Part shown: positions 15,561 to 24,321 of the stretch, in pieces
How positions within the stretch are numbered: position 1 is the stretch's first letter
Layout of the letters: every line of letters starts with the position of its first letter
Assembly: GCF_900110025.1 (NCBI RefSeq)
Contig: NZ_FOCE01000002.1
Location: 248,001 to 312,000, forward strand
Origin: Gemmobacter aquatilis
Lineage (GTDB): Bacteria; Pseudomonadota; Alphaproteobacteria; Rhodobacterales; Rhodobacteraceae
Direction: 5' to 3'
DNA: 64,000 nt
Notes under the pieces: generated by a model
The model's database searches: none
Seen by the model: only the letters and a program-made list of their open reading frames with translations
What the model was told of the DNA's origin: nothing
Position numbers and translations under genes: made by a program

Positions 15561-18260
15561 TTACGCCGCGCGCTCATGGGGCGATTTTTCCAGCCGCAGC
15601 GGCAATGTCACCCGGAAGGCCGCGCCGCCCTGCCCGGGCAGATAGGAGACCGAGCCGCCCAGATTGACCATGATCTCGCGGCAGATCGCCAGGCCAAGCC
15701 CCGCGCCCCCCGCGCGCATCTGGTCGGTCAGCCGGGCGAATTTCTCGAAGATCAGCGATTGCTTGTCACGCGGGATGCCGGTGCCATTGTCGATCACGTC
15801 GATGATCACCCGCGCGCCGCGCTGGCGCACCACCAGCCGCAGTTCCGGCTGCGCCGAATCGCAATACTTCCGCGCGTTGGAAATCAGGTTGATCAGCACC
15901 TGACACAGCCGGTCGGGATCGGTCCGCAAAAAGATCTGTTCGGCGGGCAGGTCGCGCTGGATGGTGAAACTGCGCTCGGGCCGCGTGTGGCTGGCCGCCC
16001 GCAGCGACCGCTCGATCAGTTCCGACAGATTGGCCAGTTTCAGGTTCAACTGCACCGTACCGTTTTCCAGCACGCCCAGATCCAGCAGGTCATCCAGCAG
16101 CCGGGTCAGCCGGATCGCTTCTTCGTTGATGATGCGCGCATAGTTCGCTGCCATCTCGGGCGGCATGTCGCCCTCCATCATGATCTCGGAAAACGCCCGG
16201 ATCGAGGTCATCGGCGTACGCAATTCATGGCTGATCTGGCTCAGGAACGCATCCTTCTGCACCGAAAGCTGGGTCAGCTTTTCGTTGGCATCGCGCAACT
16301 GGCGCGCGGTGCGGGTCAGCTCTTCGCGCTGGCTTTCCAGCTGGCTGGAATATTCCATGATCTGCGCCGTCTCGCCCGCCATGCGCATCAGGTCCGCCAC
16401 TGTCACCCGCGCCCGCCCGGCCAGTTCGGTGATCATCGCATGGGCTGTGGCCGCGCCCACCGAACTGGCCAGCCGCCGCTCCAGCGCATCCAGAAATTCG
16501 GGCACCGGATCGGGCAGATAGCCCGCCTTGCCCTGCGCCTGCGCCTGCGCCTCAAAGAACGCCAGCGCCGCTTCGTCGCCCAGAATCCGCTGCGCCATCA
16601 CCAGCAGCGCCTCCGGTTCGGCCCGGCCCTGCACCCAGCCCTGCGGCTCGGCGCGCTCGGTGTCAAAGACGTTGACGAAGGCCAGCCCCTGCACCCGCTC
16701 CACTGGCCCCGGAAAGCTGAACAGCGAGCCCAGCGTGAAGGCGGTGGTGTTCAGCGTCAGGCTCCAGAACAGCGCATGGATCATCGGGTCCATCCCCTGC
16801 ACCCCGAACAGCGCATAGGGCCGCAGCCAGTCCAGCCCGAACGGCCCCTGCATGAACACGTCGATGGGCAGCGCCGCACCCGGGCCAAAGCTGGGCAGGA
16901 ACAGCGCATAGACCCAGACGGCAAAGCCGATCCCCAGCCCCCAGATCGCGCCATTGCGCGTGGCGCCGCGCCAGAAGATGCCGCCCAGCATCGCGGGCAG
17001 CATCTGCGCCACGCCCACAAAGGAAATCAGCCCGATGGCGGCCAGCGCCGAAGACCCGCCCGACAGCGAGTAATACAGATACCCCAGCCCCAGCACCCCG
17101 GCAATCGACAGCCGCCGCGACAGCAGCACCAGCCGCCGCACATCGCCCGACACCGATTGCGCCGGCCGCAACGACAGCCACAGCGGCATCACCACATGGT
17201 TCGACACCATGGTCGCCAACGCAATCGACGCCACGATCACCATCGAGGTGGCCGAGGAAAACCCGCCCAGAAACGCCAGCATCGCCAGCGCGCCCTGCCC
17301 CTGGCTGAGCGGCAGCGTCAGCACGAACAGGTCGGGATTGGCGCCTGTCGGCATCACCTCCAGCCCGACCACGGCGATGGGCACCACGAACAGGCTCATC
17401 GCCAGCAGATACAGCGGAAAGGCCCAGCTCGCCGTCGCCAGATGCCGCTCGTCACTGTTTTCCACCACCAGCACCTGAAACATCCGCGGCAGCGTGATCA
17501 CCGCCGCCCCCGATAGCAGCGTGAACCCCGCCCAGCGCGACGGCACCAGTTCCCAGTCCGAAATCGACGACGCATGGATGCGCGCCACAATATCCGCGGG
17601 GCCCGAGGCCACGAACCACACAACGAAAATTCCCACCGCCAGCAGCGCCAGCAGCTTCACCACCGCCTCCACCGCGATGGCGGTCACCACGCCGGTATGC
17701 TGCTCGTTGGCATCCAGATTGCGCGTGCCGAACAGGATGGTGAACAGCGTCAACCCTGCCGCCACCCAAAGCGCGGTGGAATTGGTGTCGGGCATCGCCC
17801 AGCCATAGGTGCCCGCCGCCGCGAACACGCCAAAGCTCAGCGTCACCGATTGCAGTTGCAGCGCGATATAGGGGGTTGCGGCAAAGACGCAGATCACCGT
17901 GACGATGACCCCCAGCAGGTTGGATTTGCCATAGCGGCTGGAGATCATGTCGGCGATCGAGGTCACCCGCTGCTGCCGCCCGATATGCACCAGCTTGCGC
18001 AGGATCCACCACCAGCCGATGAACACCAGCGTCGGCCCCAGATAGATCGTCAGAAACTCTAGCCCGCTGCGCGCCGCATAGCCCACCGCGCCGTAAAACG
18101 TCCAGGCCGTGCAATAGATGCTCAGCGACAGCGTATAGACGACGGGTGACCGCAGCCAGCGCGCAGCACCCCGCGCCGCCTTGCGCTCCACCACAAAGGC
18201 CACAAGGAACAGGAACGCCACATAGGTGACGCAGGCCAGCACCAGCAGGTTGAATGGCAT
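15561..18260 (-). CDS. Sodium:solute symporter-histidine kinase fusion (CbrA/CrbS type)
   Basis: An 899-residue inner-membrane sensor. The first 500 or so residues form about thirteen hydrophobic helices of the SSS/PutP family (GRQQRVTSIADMISSRYGKS, FLGGFSSATSMVIV). A coiled-coil linker (about 600-660) joins this to a kinase with H-box SHELRTPMTS, N-box NLISNARKY, G1 DNGTGIP and G2 GAGLGLAI. Proteins of this build (CbrA, CrbS) sense or follow uptake of small organic acids or amino acids and phosphorylate a response regulator. Its start overlaps the stop of the small membrane protein gene by one base. The adjacent receiver gene is the likely partner; a fatty-acyl regulator lies just beyond. 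Confidence 0.9.
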   Translation of the reverse strand: MPFNLLVLACVTYVAFLFLVAFVVERKAARGAARWLRSPVVYTLSLSIYCTAWTFYGAVGYAARSGLEFLTIYLGPTLVFIGWWWILRKLVHIGRQQRVTSIADMISSRYGKSNLLGVIVTVICVFAATPYIALQLQSVTLSFGVFAAAGTYGWAMPDTNSTALWVAAGLTLFTILFGTRNLDANEQHTGVVTAIAVEAVVKLLALLAVGIFVVWFVASGPADIVARIHASSISDWELVPSRWAGFTLLSGAAVITLPRMFQVLVVENSDERHLATASWAFPLYLLAMSLFVVPIAVVGLEVMPTGANPDLFVLTLPLSQGQGALAMLAFLGGFSSATSMVIVASIALATMVSNHVVMPLWLSLRPAQSVSGDVRRLVLLSRRLSIAGVLGLGYLYYSLSGGSSALAAIGLISFVGVAQMLPAMLGGIFWRGATRNGAIWGLGIGFAVWVYALFLPSFGPGAALPIDVFMQGPFGLDWLRPYALFGVQGMDPMIHALFWSLTLNTTAFTLGSLFSFPGPVERVQGLAFVNVFDTERAEPQGWVQGRAEPEALLVMAQRILGDEAALAFFEAQAQAQGKAGYLPDPVPEFLDALERRLASSVGAATAHAMITELAGRARVTVADLMRMAGETAQIMEYSSQLESQREELTRTARQLRDANEKLTQLSVQKDAFLSQISHELRTPMTSIRAFSEIMMEGDMPPEMAANYARIINEEAIRLTRLLDDLLDLGVLENGTVQLNLKLANLSELIERSLRAASHTRPERSFTIQRDLPAEQIFLRTDPDRLCQVLINLISNARKYCDSAQPELRLVVRQRGARVIIDVIDNGTGIPRDKQSLIFEKFARLTDQMRAGGAGLGLAICREIMVNLGGSVSYLPGQGGAAFRVTLPLRLEKSPHERAA

Positions 18261-18532
18261 CAGCCGCGCTCCTCTGCGCTGGCCGGGGCATCCTCGCTGT
18301 CCTTCACCAACGGCCGCGACAGCAGCGCCGCAGCCCCGATCAGCAGCAACCAGACGCCGAACAGATAGATACCATCCGGCGCCGTATCCCGGCTCTCGCT
18401 GGCCGCAGGCGCCCAGAGCACCGGCAGCAGGAACAGAAACCCGCCCGCCACCGGCAACAGCCGCGCGGCATCGCGGATCCGCCGCAGCCGATAGCTGCGC
18501 CGCGCCAGAAACACCGGCGAGCGCCGCTTCAT
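18260..18532 (-). CDS. Small membrane protein in symporter-kinase operon
   Basis: A 90-residue protein with a very basic N terminus (MKRRSPVFLARRSYRLRRIR), then two hydrophobic helices (about 26-42 and 56-73) and an acidic tail. No named domain is recognised. Its ATG overlaps the stop of the receiver gene (ATGA) and its stop overlaps the start of the symporter-kinase gene (TGATG), so the three are translated as a unit. This resembles small accessory subunits that accompany solute symporters such as ActP-YjcH. A role as helper of the sensor is inference from position. Confidence 0.75.
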   Translation of the reverse strand: MKRRSPVFLARRSYRLRRIRDAARLLPVAGGFLFLLPVLWAPAASESRDTAPDGIYLFGVWLLLIGAAALLSRPLVKDSEDAPASAEERG

Positions 18533-18900
18533 GCCCGGATCAGCGAACGCGCCGCCGCCACGAATTCGGCATTGGAAAACGGCTTGGCCATGAACAGATC
18601 GGCCCCCGCCCGCTCTGCCGCCTCGCGGTCGCGGCCCTGCCCCTTGGCGGTCAGCATCATCACCGGCAGGCCGGCCGTATCGGGCGTGGCGCGCAGCGCC
18701 TCCAGGATCTCGATCCCCGATCGCCCCGGCAACATCAGATCCAGGATCACCAGATCGGGCCGCTGTTCGCGCACCCGCGCCTCGGCCACCCCGCCATCGC
18801 CCAGCGTCGTGACCTCCCAGCCATCCCGGCGCAGCAAAAAGCGGATCGCCTCGGCGATATTCGGCTCGTCCTCGATGAGCATGGCATGTCGTGCCACCAT
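18529..18900 (-). CDS. Single-domain response regulator (receiver only)
   Basis: A 123-residue CheY-like receiver with no output domain. Visible are the acidic pair (LIEDEPN, near residue 10), the phosphoacceptor Asp in VILDLMLPGRSG (about residue 54), the conserved Thr in MMLTAKG, and the Lys in FMAKPF. It begins the operon that continues with the small membrane protein and the symporter-kinase. Because it lacks a DNA-binding part, it probably acts by protein contact or phosphotransfer. The start at 18900 is chosen to fit the receiver fold; upstream codons look unrelated. Confidence 0.88.
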   Translation of the reverse strand: MVARHAMLIEDEPNIAEAIRFLLRRDGWEVTTLGDGGVAEARVREQRPDLVILDLMLPGRSGIEILEALRATPDTAGLPVMMLTAKGQGRDREAAERAGADLFMAKPFSNAEFVAAARSLIRA

Positions 18901-19048
18901 CCCGCTCCTCCGGTCTCGTCCCTGCCTGCCCGAAGGCAGCCCCCGGTGGCGACTATCGGCGGAAAACTGCCCGCTGTCAAAACCCGTCTCGCCCTGCCGA
19001 TGCCACAGCCCACCCCCGCCATACCAGCCCAACCAAAGTGCCCCCCGC

Positions 19049-20341
19049 TCAGCCCCGCAACCCCGGCGCCTCGCTCAGGATCGAGGTTTCGCGCCGCGCC
19101 GGGCAGTCGCGCTCGGTGCAGATGCGGCAGGTTGGCCCCACACGCAGCGCACGCGGCCCGCCGCCCGCCGCAGGCTCCGGCACCAGCAGCATCGCCGCCG
19201 CCCGCACCTCCACCCCGCCAAAGCCCCCCGGATGCCGCGTCTGGCACCAGGCCCGCGCCAGAAACCGCCGCCCGCCGCGCCCAGTCATCTCCAGCCGCGC
19301 CTCCAGCGGCGCCATCGGTCGGGCCAGTGCGGCAAACAGCGGCCAGAGCGCACAGGCCGCCCCCAGCCGTGGCGGCTGAAACCCCTCCGCGGGCTTGCGG
19401 AAGATCAGCGCCCCCGCCGCATCGCAGATCACCAGCCCCTCGGGGGCGCCGGGCAGCGTCGCCAGCCGCCGCATCACCTGCACCACATCGCCGCCCAGTT
19501 CCGCCGCCAGCACCAAAGGGTCCGGCCCCAGCCGCGCCAGCGCCGCGCGAAACGGCGCCAGCGGCAGCGCCGCCACATCGGCCTGCGCCTGCATCACATG
19601 CGCCCGGGCCAGATCGCGCGCCGCCCCCGAAGACAGCGCCGCGATCGCCGCCGCGCCATCGCCCCCGGCTTCCACCTCGGCCAGATGCCAGCCGCGCGCC
19701 GCCAGCCAGCCATCCACCTCCTCTTCGGGCGAGGCCACGCCTCCGCCCGCCCGCTCCTGCTCCGATCCGTCCAGATAGGCCACCAGCGCCTCGGCCCCCC
19801 GCGCCAGCCGCTCGCTGTCGTCATGCAGATTGGCATGGAACCGCGCGCGCCATTCCGGCTCGATATCCTCCGTCTCCGCCAGAATGGCCGAGGTGGAGCG
19901 CACCGAACTCACCGCCGACAGCACCTCATGCAGCGCAAGGCTCAGATGCGGGTCATGGGCGATGCGGTCGCTCAAAGCCGCCACCGCCCGCTCCAGCCCC
20001 TCCACCCGGCGCTGCAACCCCGCCGTCACCCCGGCCCAGCCGGGAAAGCGCCCGGCAAATTCCTCCAGCCGCTCGACCTCGGCCCCGCCATCCTCGCCGG
20101 CCGCCGCCCGCAGACTGACCGCCAGCGCGCCTTCGCTGCCCTCGGCCAGCGCCTCCGGCTCCACCGCCAGCGTCCGCGCCAGACGCGTCAGCACCTCGCC
20201 CGCCACCCGCCGCCGGTTATGTTCGATCAGATTGAGGTAGGAGGCCGAGATTCCCGCCCCCCGCGCCACATCCGCCTGACGCAATCCCAGCGCCAACCGC
20301 CGCTCGCGCACCCGGCTTCCGGTCAAGGCATTCAACCCCAT
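19049..20341 (-). CDS. XRE-family short-chain fatty acyl regulator (RamB/ScfR type, DUF2083)
   Basis: About 430 residues. An N-terminal helix-turn-helix (LRQADVARGAGISASYLNLIE, about residues 18-38) is followed by a long sensory part and the DUF2083 C-terminal region with its cysteine-rich end CRICTERDCPARRE (about residue 408). In related proteins this domain responds to acyl-CoA and controls glyoxylate, propionate or acetate genes. It lies upstream of the symporter-kinase operon on the same strand, separated by 148 bases from the receiver gene, which fits a shared link to small organic acids. The ATG at 20341 is chosen as the last start before the conserved region; 20359 is possible. Confidence 0.86.
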   Translation of the reverse strand: MGLNALTGSRVRERRLALGLRQADVARGAGISASYLNLIEHNRRRVAGEVLTRLARTLAVEPEALAEGSEGALAVSLRAAAGEDGGAEVERLEEFAGRFPGWAGVTAGLQRRVEGLERAVAALSDRIAHDPHLSLALHEVLSAVSSVRSTSAILAETEDIEPEWRARFHANLHDDSERLARGAEALVAYLDGSEQERAGGGVASPEEEVDGWLAARGWHLAEVEAGGDGAAAIAALSSGAARDLARAHVMQAQADVAALPLAPFRAALARLGPDPLVLAAELGGDVVQVMRRLATLPGAPEGLVICDAAGALIFRKPAEGFQPPRLGAACALWPLFAALARPMAPLEARLEMTGRGGRRFLARAWCQTRHPGGFGGVEVRAAAMLLVPEPAAGGGPRALRVGPTCRICTERDCPARRETSILSEAPGLRG

Positions 20342-20619
20342 CGCACCCCCCCCCGCCATCCTTACCGATTTACACCCGTGGCAAAAGTTTACAACGCCCT
20401 GAAAAGCAAATTCCGGCCTGCCGCAGGTTTTGCTGCCAGCAGGCCAGACCCAGGATCCCCGTTGCGCGATGCGGGTGCCACCAGTCTCCCGAAGCCACGC
20501 CCCTTCTTCCCGGCCAAAGCCGCCAGCATACCGGCAAGACGGACCCACAGGCCGGAAATGCGCTGCAGACGGCGCGAGATGCGCTCTATTAAACTATTGA
20601 ATTTAATGGAAATTTTGAT

Positions 20620-20694
<75 letters not shown>

Positions 20695-21052
20695 ACCGTG
20701 CCGCGGTGTTTAGCCAATGACGGATGCACGTGCAAGGGGGGGATGCGAAGAAATTTAGGGCCGACAGGCTCTGTCGCACAAATCGGTCAAAAGGATTCCT
20801 TCCGTGAATCCAGCGTGATAGCTGGACAGCCTGCGCCAGCCGACACGCCCGACCTGCAAGACCGGCTGTTCGATCCCATGGTTTGACACTGCAATCCCCG
20901 CACAGGACCGGACGCCCGACCGCTGCCCTCGCCCTGCCATTCCGCCTCAGCGAGGCCCCATGACGGCGCCGAACAGCGCGGCCCCCCCCTTCTTCTTTGC
21001 CAACACCCGGGGGAGTCGCGCATCGCGCGACGGGGGCAAAGCCCCCGCAAGC
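20695..21052. other. Intergenic stretch, possible insertion-sequence end remnant
   Basis: No gene is supported here. Near 20768-20816 the run GGCTCTGTCGCACAAATC followed by GGATTCCTTCCGTGAATCC resembles the terminal region of IS5-family elements, and the second part is a small inverted repeat. No transposase frame follows, so at best it is a remnant. The rest is unremarkable GC-rich sequence with a hairpin-forming GGGGGCAAAGCCCCC near 21031. Confidence 0.3.
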
Positions 21053-21078
21053 AAAAAGACGCGCCGGTTGCCCGGCGC
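21051..21078 (-). terminator. Rho-independent terminator of the ABC transporter operon
   Basis: On the reverse strand a stem GCGCCGG / CCGGCGC with a four-base loop is followed by GTCTTTTTGC. It lies 72 bases after the stop of the substrate-binding protein gene. Confidence 0.75.
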
Positions 21079-21150
21079 GCCCTGTCATTCGATCCGGCTC
21101 ACGCCCGCTCCCGCCGCAGGGCCAGACCGCTCAGCCCGCAGCAACGCCGC

Positions 21151-22125
21151 TTACTGCAACGCCTTGTCGGTGATCGCATGGGTCCAGGCCCCTTCCGGCG
21201 CCTTGGTGATCACCGGGTCAGACCCGCCCGACATCAGCGCCGCCACCGTGCGCTCGTAATCCGCCTCGACCAGCGCGCCGTTCGAGCCCGCGGTCAGCTT
21301 GGCAATCTCGCCCATCATGCGCTTCTGGTGCAGTTCGGTCTGCGCGCCGGTCTCGTCATTCTCCAGCACGATCATCGCCGCCTCATCCGGGTTCGCCTCG
21401 GCGTATTTCCAGCCCTTCATCGCGGCGCGCACGAATTTCACCATCTTCTCCTCGAACGCCGGGTCCTTGAGCTTGTCTTCCATGACATAAAGCCCGTCCT
21501 CCAGCGTCGCCACGCCCTCATCCTCATACTTGAAGGTCACCAGATCCTCAGGCTTCACGCCTGCGTCGATCACCTGCCAATATTCGTTATAGGTCATGGT
21601 CGAGATACAGGCCGCCTGCTTCTGCAACAACGGATCGACGTTGAAGCCCTGCTTCAGCACGGTGACATCGCTGCCGTCGGTCTTCAGCCCCAGCTTGTTC
21701 ATCCAGTTCAGGAACGGATACTCGTTCCCCCCGAACCACACACCCAGCGTCTTGCCCTTGAAATCCGCCGGGGTCGAAACGCCCGATTCCTTCAGGCAAG
21801 TCAGCATCATGCCCGAGGATTTGAACGGCTGCGCGATGTTCACCAGCGCCAGCCCCTTTTCGCGCGCCGCCAGCGCCGAGGGCATCCAGTCGATCACCAC
21901 ATCCGCGCCACCGCCCGCAATCACCTGCGTCGGCGCCACATCCGGCCCGCCCGGCAGGATGGTGACGTTCAGCCCCTCTTCCTCGAAGAACCCCTTGTCC
22001 TTGGCGACAAAATACCCGGCAAACTGCGCCTGCGTCACCCATTTGAGCTGGAGCGTCACATCCTCGGCCTGCGCCGCCACCGCCGAAAGCGCAAACGCCA
22101 GTGCCGCCGAAATCGTATACTTCAT
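21151..22125 (-). CDS. ABC transporter substrate-binding protein, NMT1/ThiY-like
   Basis: A 324-residue periplasmic protein with a signal peptide (about residues 1-21, ending AAQAED). The NMT1/THI5-like fold is indicated by QLKWVTQAQFAGYFVAKDKGFFEEEGLNV, PGGPDVAPTQVIAGGGADVVIDWMP and GNEYPFLNWMNKLGL. Family members bind pyrimidine-type compounds such as formylaminopyrimidine, hydroxymethylpyrimidine, or riboflavin. It is the last gene of an apparent operon after the ATPase and two permeases. Its neighbours encode pyrimidine ring degradation, so uracil, thymine, or a dihydropyrimidine/hydantoin is the likely cargo. The ATG at 22125 follows GGAGG at six bases; a TTG two codons earlier is less likely. 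Confidence 0.85.
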   Translation of the reverse strand: MKYTISAALAFALSAVAAQAEDVTLQLKWVTQAQFAGYFVAKDKGFFEEEGLNVTILPGGPDVAPTQVIAGGGADVVIDWMPSALAAREKGLALVNIAQPFKSSGMMLTCLKESGVSTPADFKGKTLGVWFGGNEYPFLNWMNKLGLKTDGSDVTVLKQGFNVDPLLQKQAACISTMTYNEYWQVIDAGVKPEDLVTFKYEDEGVATLEDGLYVMEDKLKDPAFEEKMVKFVRAAMKGWKYAEANPDEAAMIVLENDETGAQTELHQKRMMGEIAKLTAGSNGALVEADYERTVAALMSGGSDPVITKAPEGAWTHAITDKALQ

Positions 22126-22163
22126 GGTCAACCTCCAAGTTGCCCGGGTTTGCCCCGGTTTGA

Positions 22164-23051
22164 TTAACGTCTCTGCGACGGGTGCCAGAAAGTCACCCGT
22201 TTCTCGATCAGCGCGACAAGCCCATAGAAGGCCGAACCTGCCAGCGCCGCAACGGCAATCTCGGCCCAGATCATCGGCAGCCCCAGCCGCCCGATCTCTG
22301 CCGTGATCCGAAACCCCATCCCCACGATGGGAGAGCCAAAGAACTCCGCCACAATCGCGCCGATCAACGCCAGCGTCGTGGCAATCTTCAACCCGTTGAA
22401 CAGAAAGGGCATCGCCGCCGGCAGCCGCAGCTTGACCAGCGCCTGCCCGTAGCTGGCACTATAGGTCGCCATCAGATCGCGCTGCATGCTGTCGGTCGCC
22501 TTCAGCCCGGCCACCATGTTCACCAGCACCGGAAAGAACACCATGACCACCACCACCGCCGCTTTCGAGTGCCAGTCGAACCCGAACCACATCACCATGA
22601 TCGGCGCGATGCCGACAATGGGCAGGGCGGCGACAAAATTCCCCACCGGCAGCAACCCGCGCTGCAAGAACGGCGAACGGTCGATGAGGATCGCCACCCC
22701 CACAGCCGCCCCACAGCCGATCAGATACCCCGACAGCGCACCTTTCACGAAGGTCTGCACGAAATCCGCGCCCAGCGTGGGCAGGCTGCCGATGATCTGC
22801 GCCCAGATGTCGCTCGGCGCCGGCAGGATCACCGGCGAAATCTCGAACAACCGCACCGCCATCTGCCACAACACCAGCAGCGTGATCCCGAACACCGCAG
22901 GCACCAGCCGCCGCACCCAGGGCCCGCGCCCTTCGGCCAGCCCGGCATTCAGCGTCCAGGCCCCGAACCACAGCGCCAGCAACAGCCCCAGCCGCCAATC
23001 CAGCGCAAAGCCCGCCGCGACAAGCACCGCCTGCACCCCAAGCCCGATCAT
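22164..23051 (-). CDS. ABC transporter permease (SsuC/ThiX type)
   Basis: A 295-residue inner-membrane permease with about seven hydrophobic segments and the EAA-type loop SYGQALVKLRLPAAMPFLFNGLKI (about residue 205). It belongs to the BPD-transport family used by SsuC, TauC and ThiX transporters. The start overlaps the stop of the other permease gene (ATGA), and the substrate-binding gene follows 38 bases on. The two permeases probably form a heterodimer for the pyrimidine-linked transporter. Confidence 0.88.
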   Translation of the reverse strand: MIGLGVQAVLVAAGFALDWRLGLLLALWFGAWTLNAGLAEGRGPWVRRLVPAVFGITLLVLWQMAVRLFEISPVILPAPSDIWAQIIGSLPTLGADFVQTFVKGALSGYLIGCGAAVGVAILIDRSPFLQRGLLPVGNFVAALPIVGIAPIMVMWFGFDWHSKAAVVVVMVFFPVLVNMVAGLKATDSMQRDLMATYSASYGQALVKLRLPAAMPFLFNGLKIATTLALIGAIVAEFFGSPIVGMGFRITAEIGRLGLPMIWAEIAVAALAGSAFYGLVALIEKRVTFWHPSQRR

Positions 23052-23911
23052 CGCGCCATCCCCATCCGCTTCAGCACCACCCGCTCCACCGCGCCGATGA
23101 TCGCCACCAGCCCCGCCGCCACGAAGGCCGCCGCGAACAGCGCCGCCCAGATCTGCACCGTCTGCCCGTAATAGCTGCCCGACAGCAGCCGCGACCCCAG
23201 ACCCGCCACCGCCCCGGTCGGCAACTCCCCGACAATCGTGCCCACCAGCGATGCCGCCACCCCCACCTTCAACGAGGCGAACAGATAGGGCATCGAGGAC
23301 GGCAGCCGCAGCTTGGCAAAACTGTCAAACCCGCCCGCATTCCAGGTGCGCAACTGATCCAACTGCATCGCATCGGGGCTGCGCAGCCCCTTCACCATGC
23401 CCACCACCACCGGAAAGAAGCTGAGGTAAGCCGAGATGATCGCCTTCGGCACGATCCCCGTCACCCCCATCGAGTTCAGCACCACGATGATCATCGGCGC
23501 AATCGCCAGAATCGGGATGGTCTGGCTGGCAATCGCCCAGGGCATCACGCTCATGTCCATCGCCCGGTTGTAGACGATGCCCACCGCCAGCAAGATCCCC
23601 GCCACCGACCCGAAGCCAAAGCCCAGCAGCGTGGCGCTCAACGTCACCCAGCCGTGATAGACGAGGCTGCGTTTCGAGGTGATCTTCTGCCCGAACAGCC
23701 CGTCATACAGCCCCTTCGCCACCTGATGCGGCGCAGGCAACACGGGCCGCTCCTGGCTCCACGTCATCGGCACCAGTTCGGCAAAGCTGACCGTCACGCC
23801 GTCGCGCGCCGCCTGATCATAGACCCAGGTCGCATTCAGCCGCACCGCCGCCAGATACCACAGCCCAAGGATCACCGCGACCACGGTCAGGATCGGCACA
23901 ATCGACCGCAT
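23048..23911 (-). CDS. ABC transporter permease (SsuC/ThiX type)
   Basis: A 287-residue permease with an N-terminal anchor, a periplasmic stretch (TWVYDQAARDGVTVSFAE), and about six more helices. The EAA loop is NAGGFDSFAKLRLPSSMPYLFASLKV (about residue 205). The start at 23911 (MRSIVP) excludes an upstream extension that runs into the repeat region. It is the first gene after the 161-bp tandem repeat that separates it from the ATPase gene on the same strand. Confidence 0.87.
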   Translation of the reverse strand: MRSIVPILTVVAVILGLWYLAAVRLNATWVYDQAARDGVTVSFAELVPMTWSQERPVLPAPHQVAKGLYDGLFGQKITSKRSLVYHGWVTLSATLLGFGFGSVAGILLAVGIVYNRAMDMSVMPWAIASQTIPILAIAPMIIVVLNSMGVTGIVPKAIISAYLSFFPVVVGMVKGLRSPDAMQLDQLRTWNAGGFDSFAKLRLPSSMPYLFASLKVGVAASLVGTIVGELPTGAVAGLGSRLLSGSYYGQTVQIWAALFAAAFVAAGLVAIIGAVERVVLKRMGMAR

Positions 23912-23921
23912 CACCACTGCC

Positions 23922-24245
23922 CCCCCATCCACAGAGCCCAGCCCTGTCCGACCGGGCACCACTCCCGCCCCCTGCTCAGGGGAAGGGTCGAGGAACGGCT
24001 CACCCCCGCCTCACGCAACGCCCGCCATCCCGGGCGCGCCTCCCTCTCCCCTCCGGGGGAGAGGGCCGGGGTGAGGGGTCGCCCCCCATCCACTCAGCCC
24101 AGCCCTGTCCGACCGGGCACCGCTCCCCCCCCCTGCTCAGGGGAAGGGTCGAGGAACGGCTCACCCCCGCCGCGCGCAACACCCGCCATCCCAGGCGCGC
24201 CTCCCTCTCCCCCACGGGGGAGAGGGCCGGGGTGAGGGCTCGCCC
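23922..24245. repeat. 161-bp tandem repeat, two copies, with palindromic core
   Basis: Two near-identical units lie head to tail. CCCTGTCCGACCGGGCAC occurs at 23942 and again at 24103, giving a period of 161 bases. Each unit also contains the palindromic core CCCTCTCCC...GGGAGAGGG followed by CCGGGGTGAGGG, a motif common in intergenic regions of many proteobacteria. The stretch of 410 bases between the ATPase gene and the first permease gene holds nothing else. It may fold strongly in the operon transcript. Confidence 0.85.
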
Positions 24246-24321
24246 CGCTCGGCCACGGGAAAAACCGCCCGACCGATGCAGCACGCCCGGTGTACCCCCG
24301 GTGTACAGATGGCACCCCCCG

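Noticed and set aside
15576-17516. A forward frame of 646 codons opposite the symporter-kinase
   Set aside because: Antisense shadow with Gln/Arg/His-rich content and no domain.
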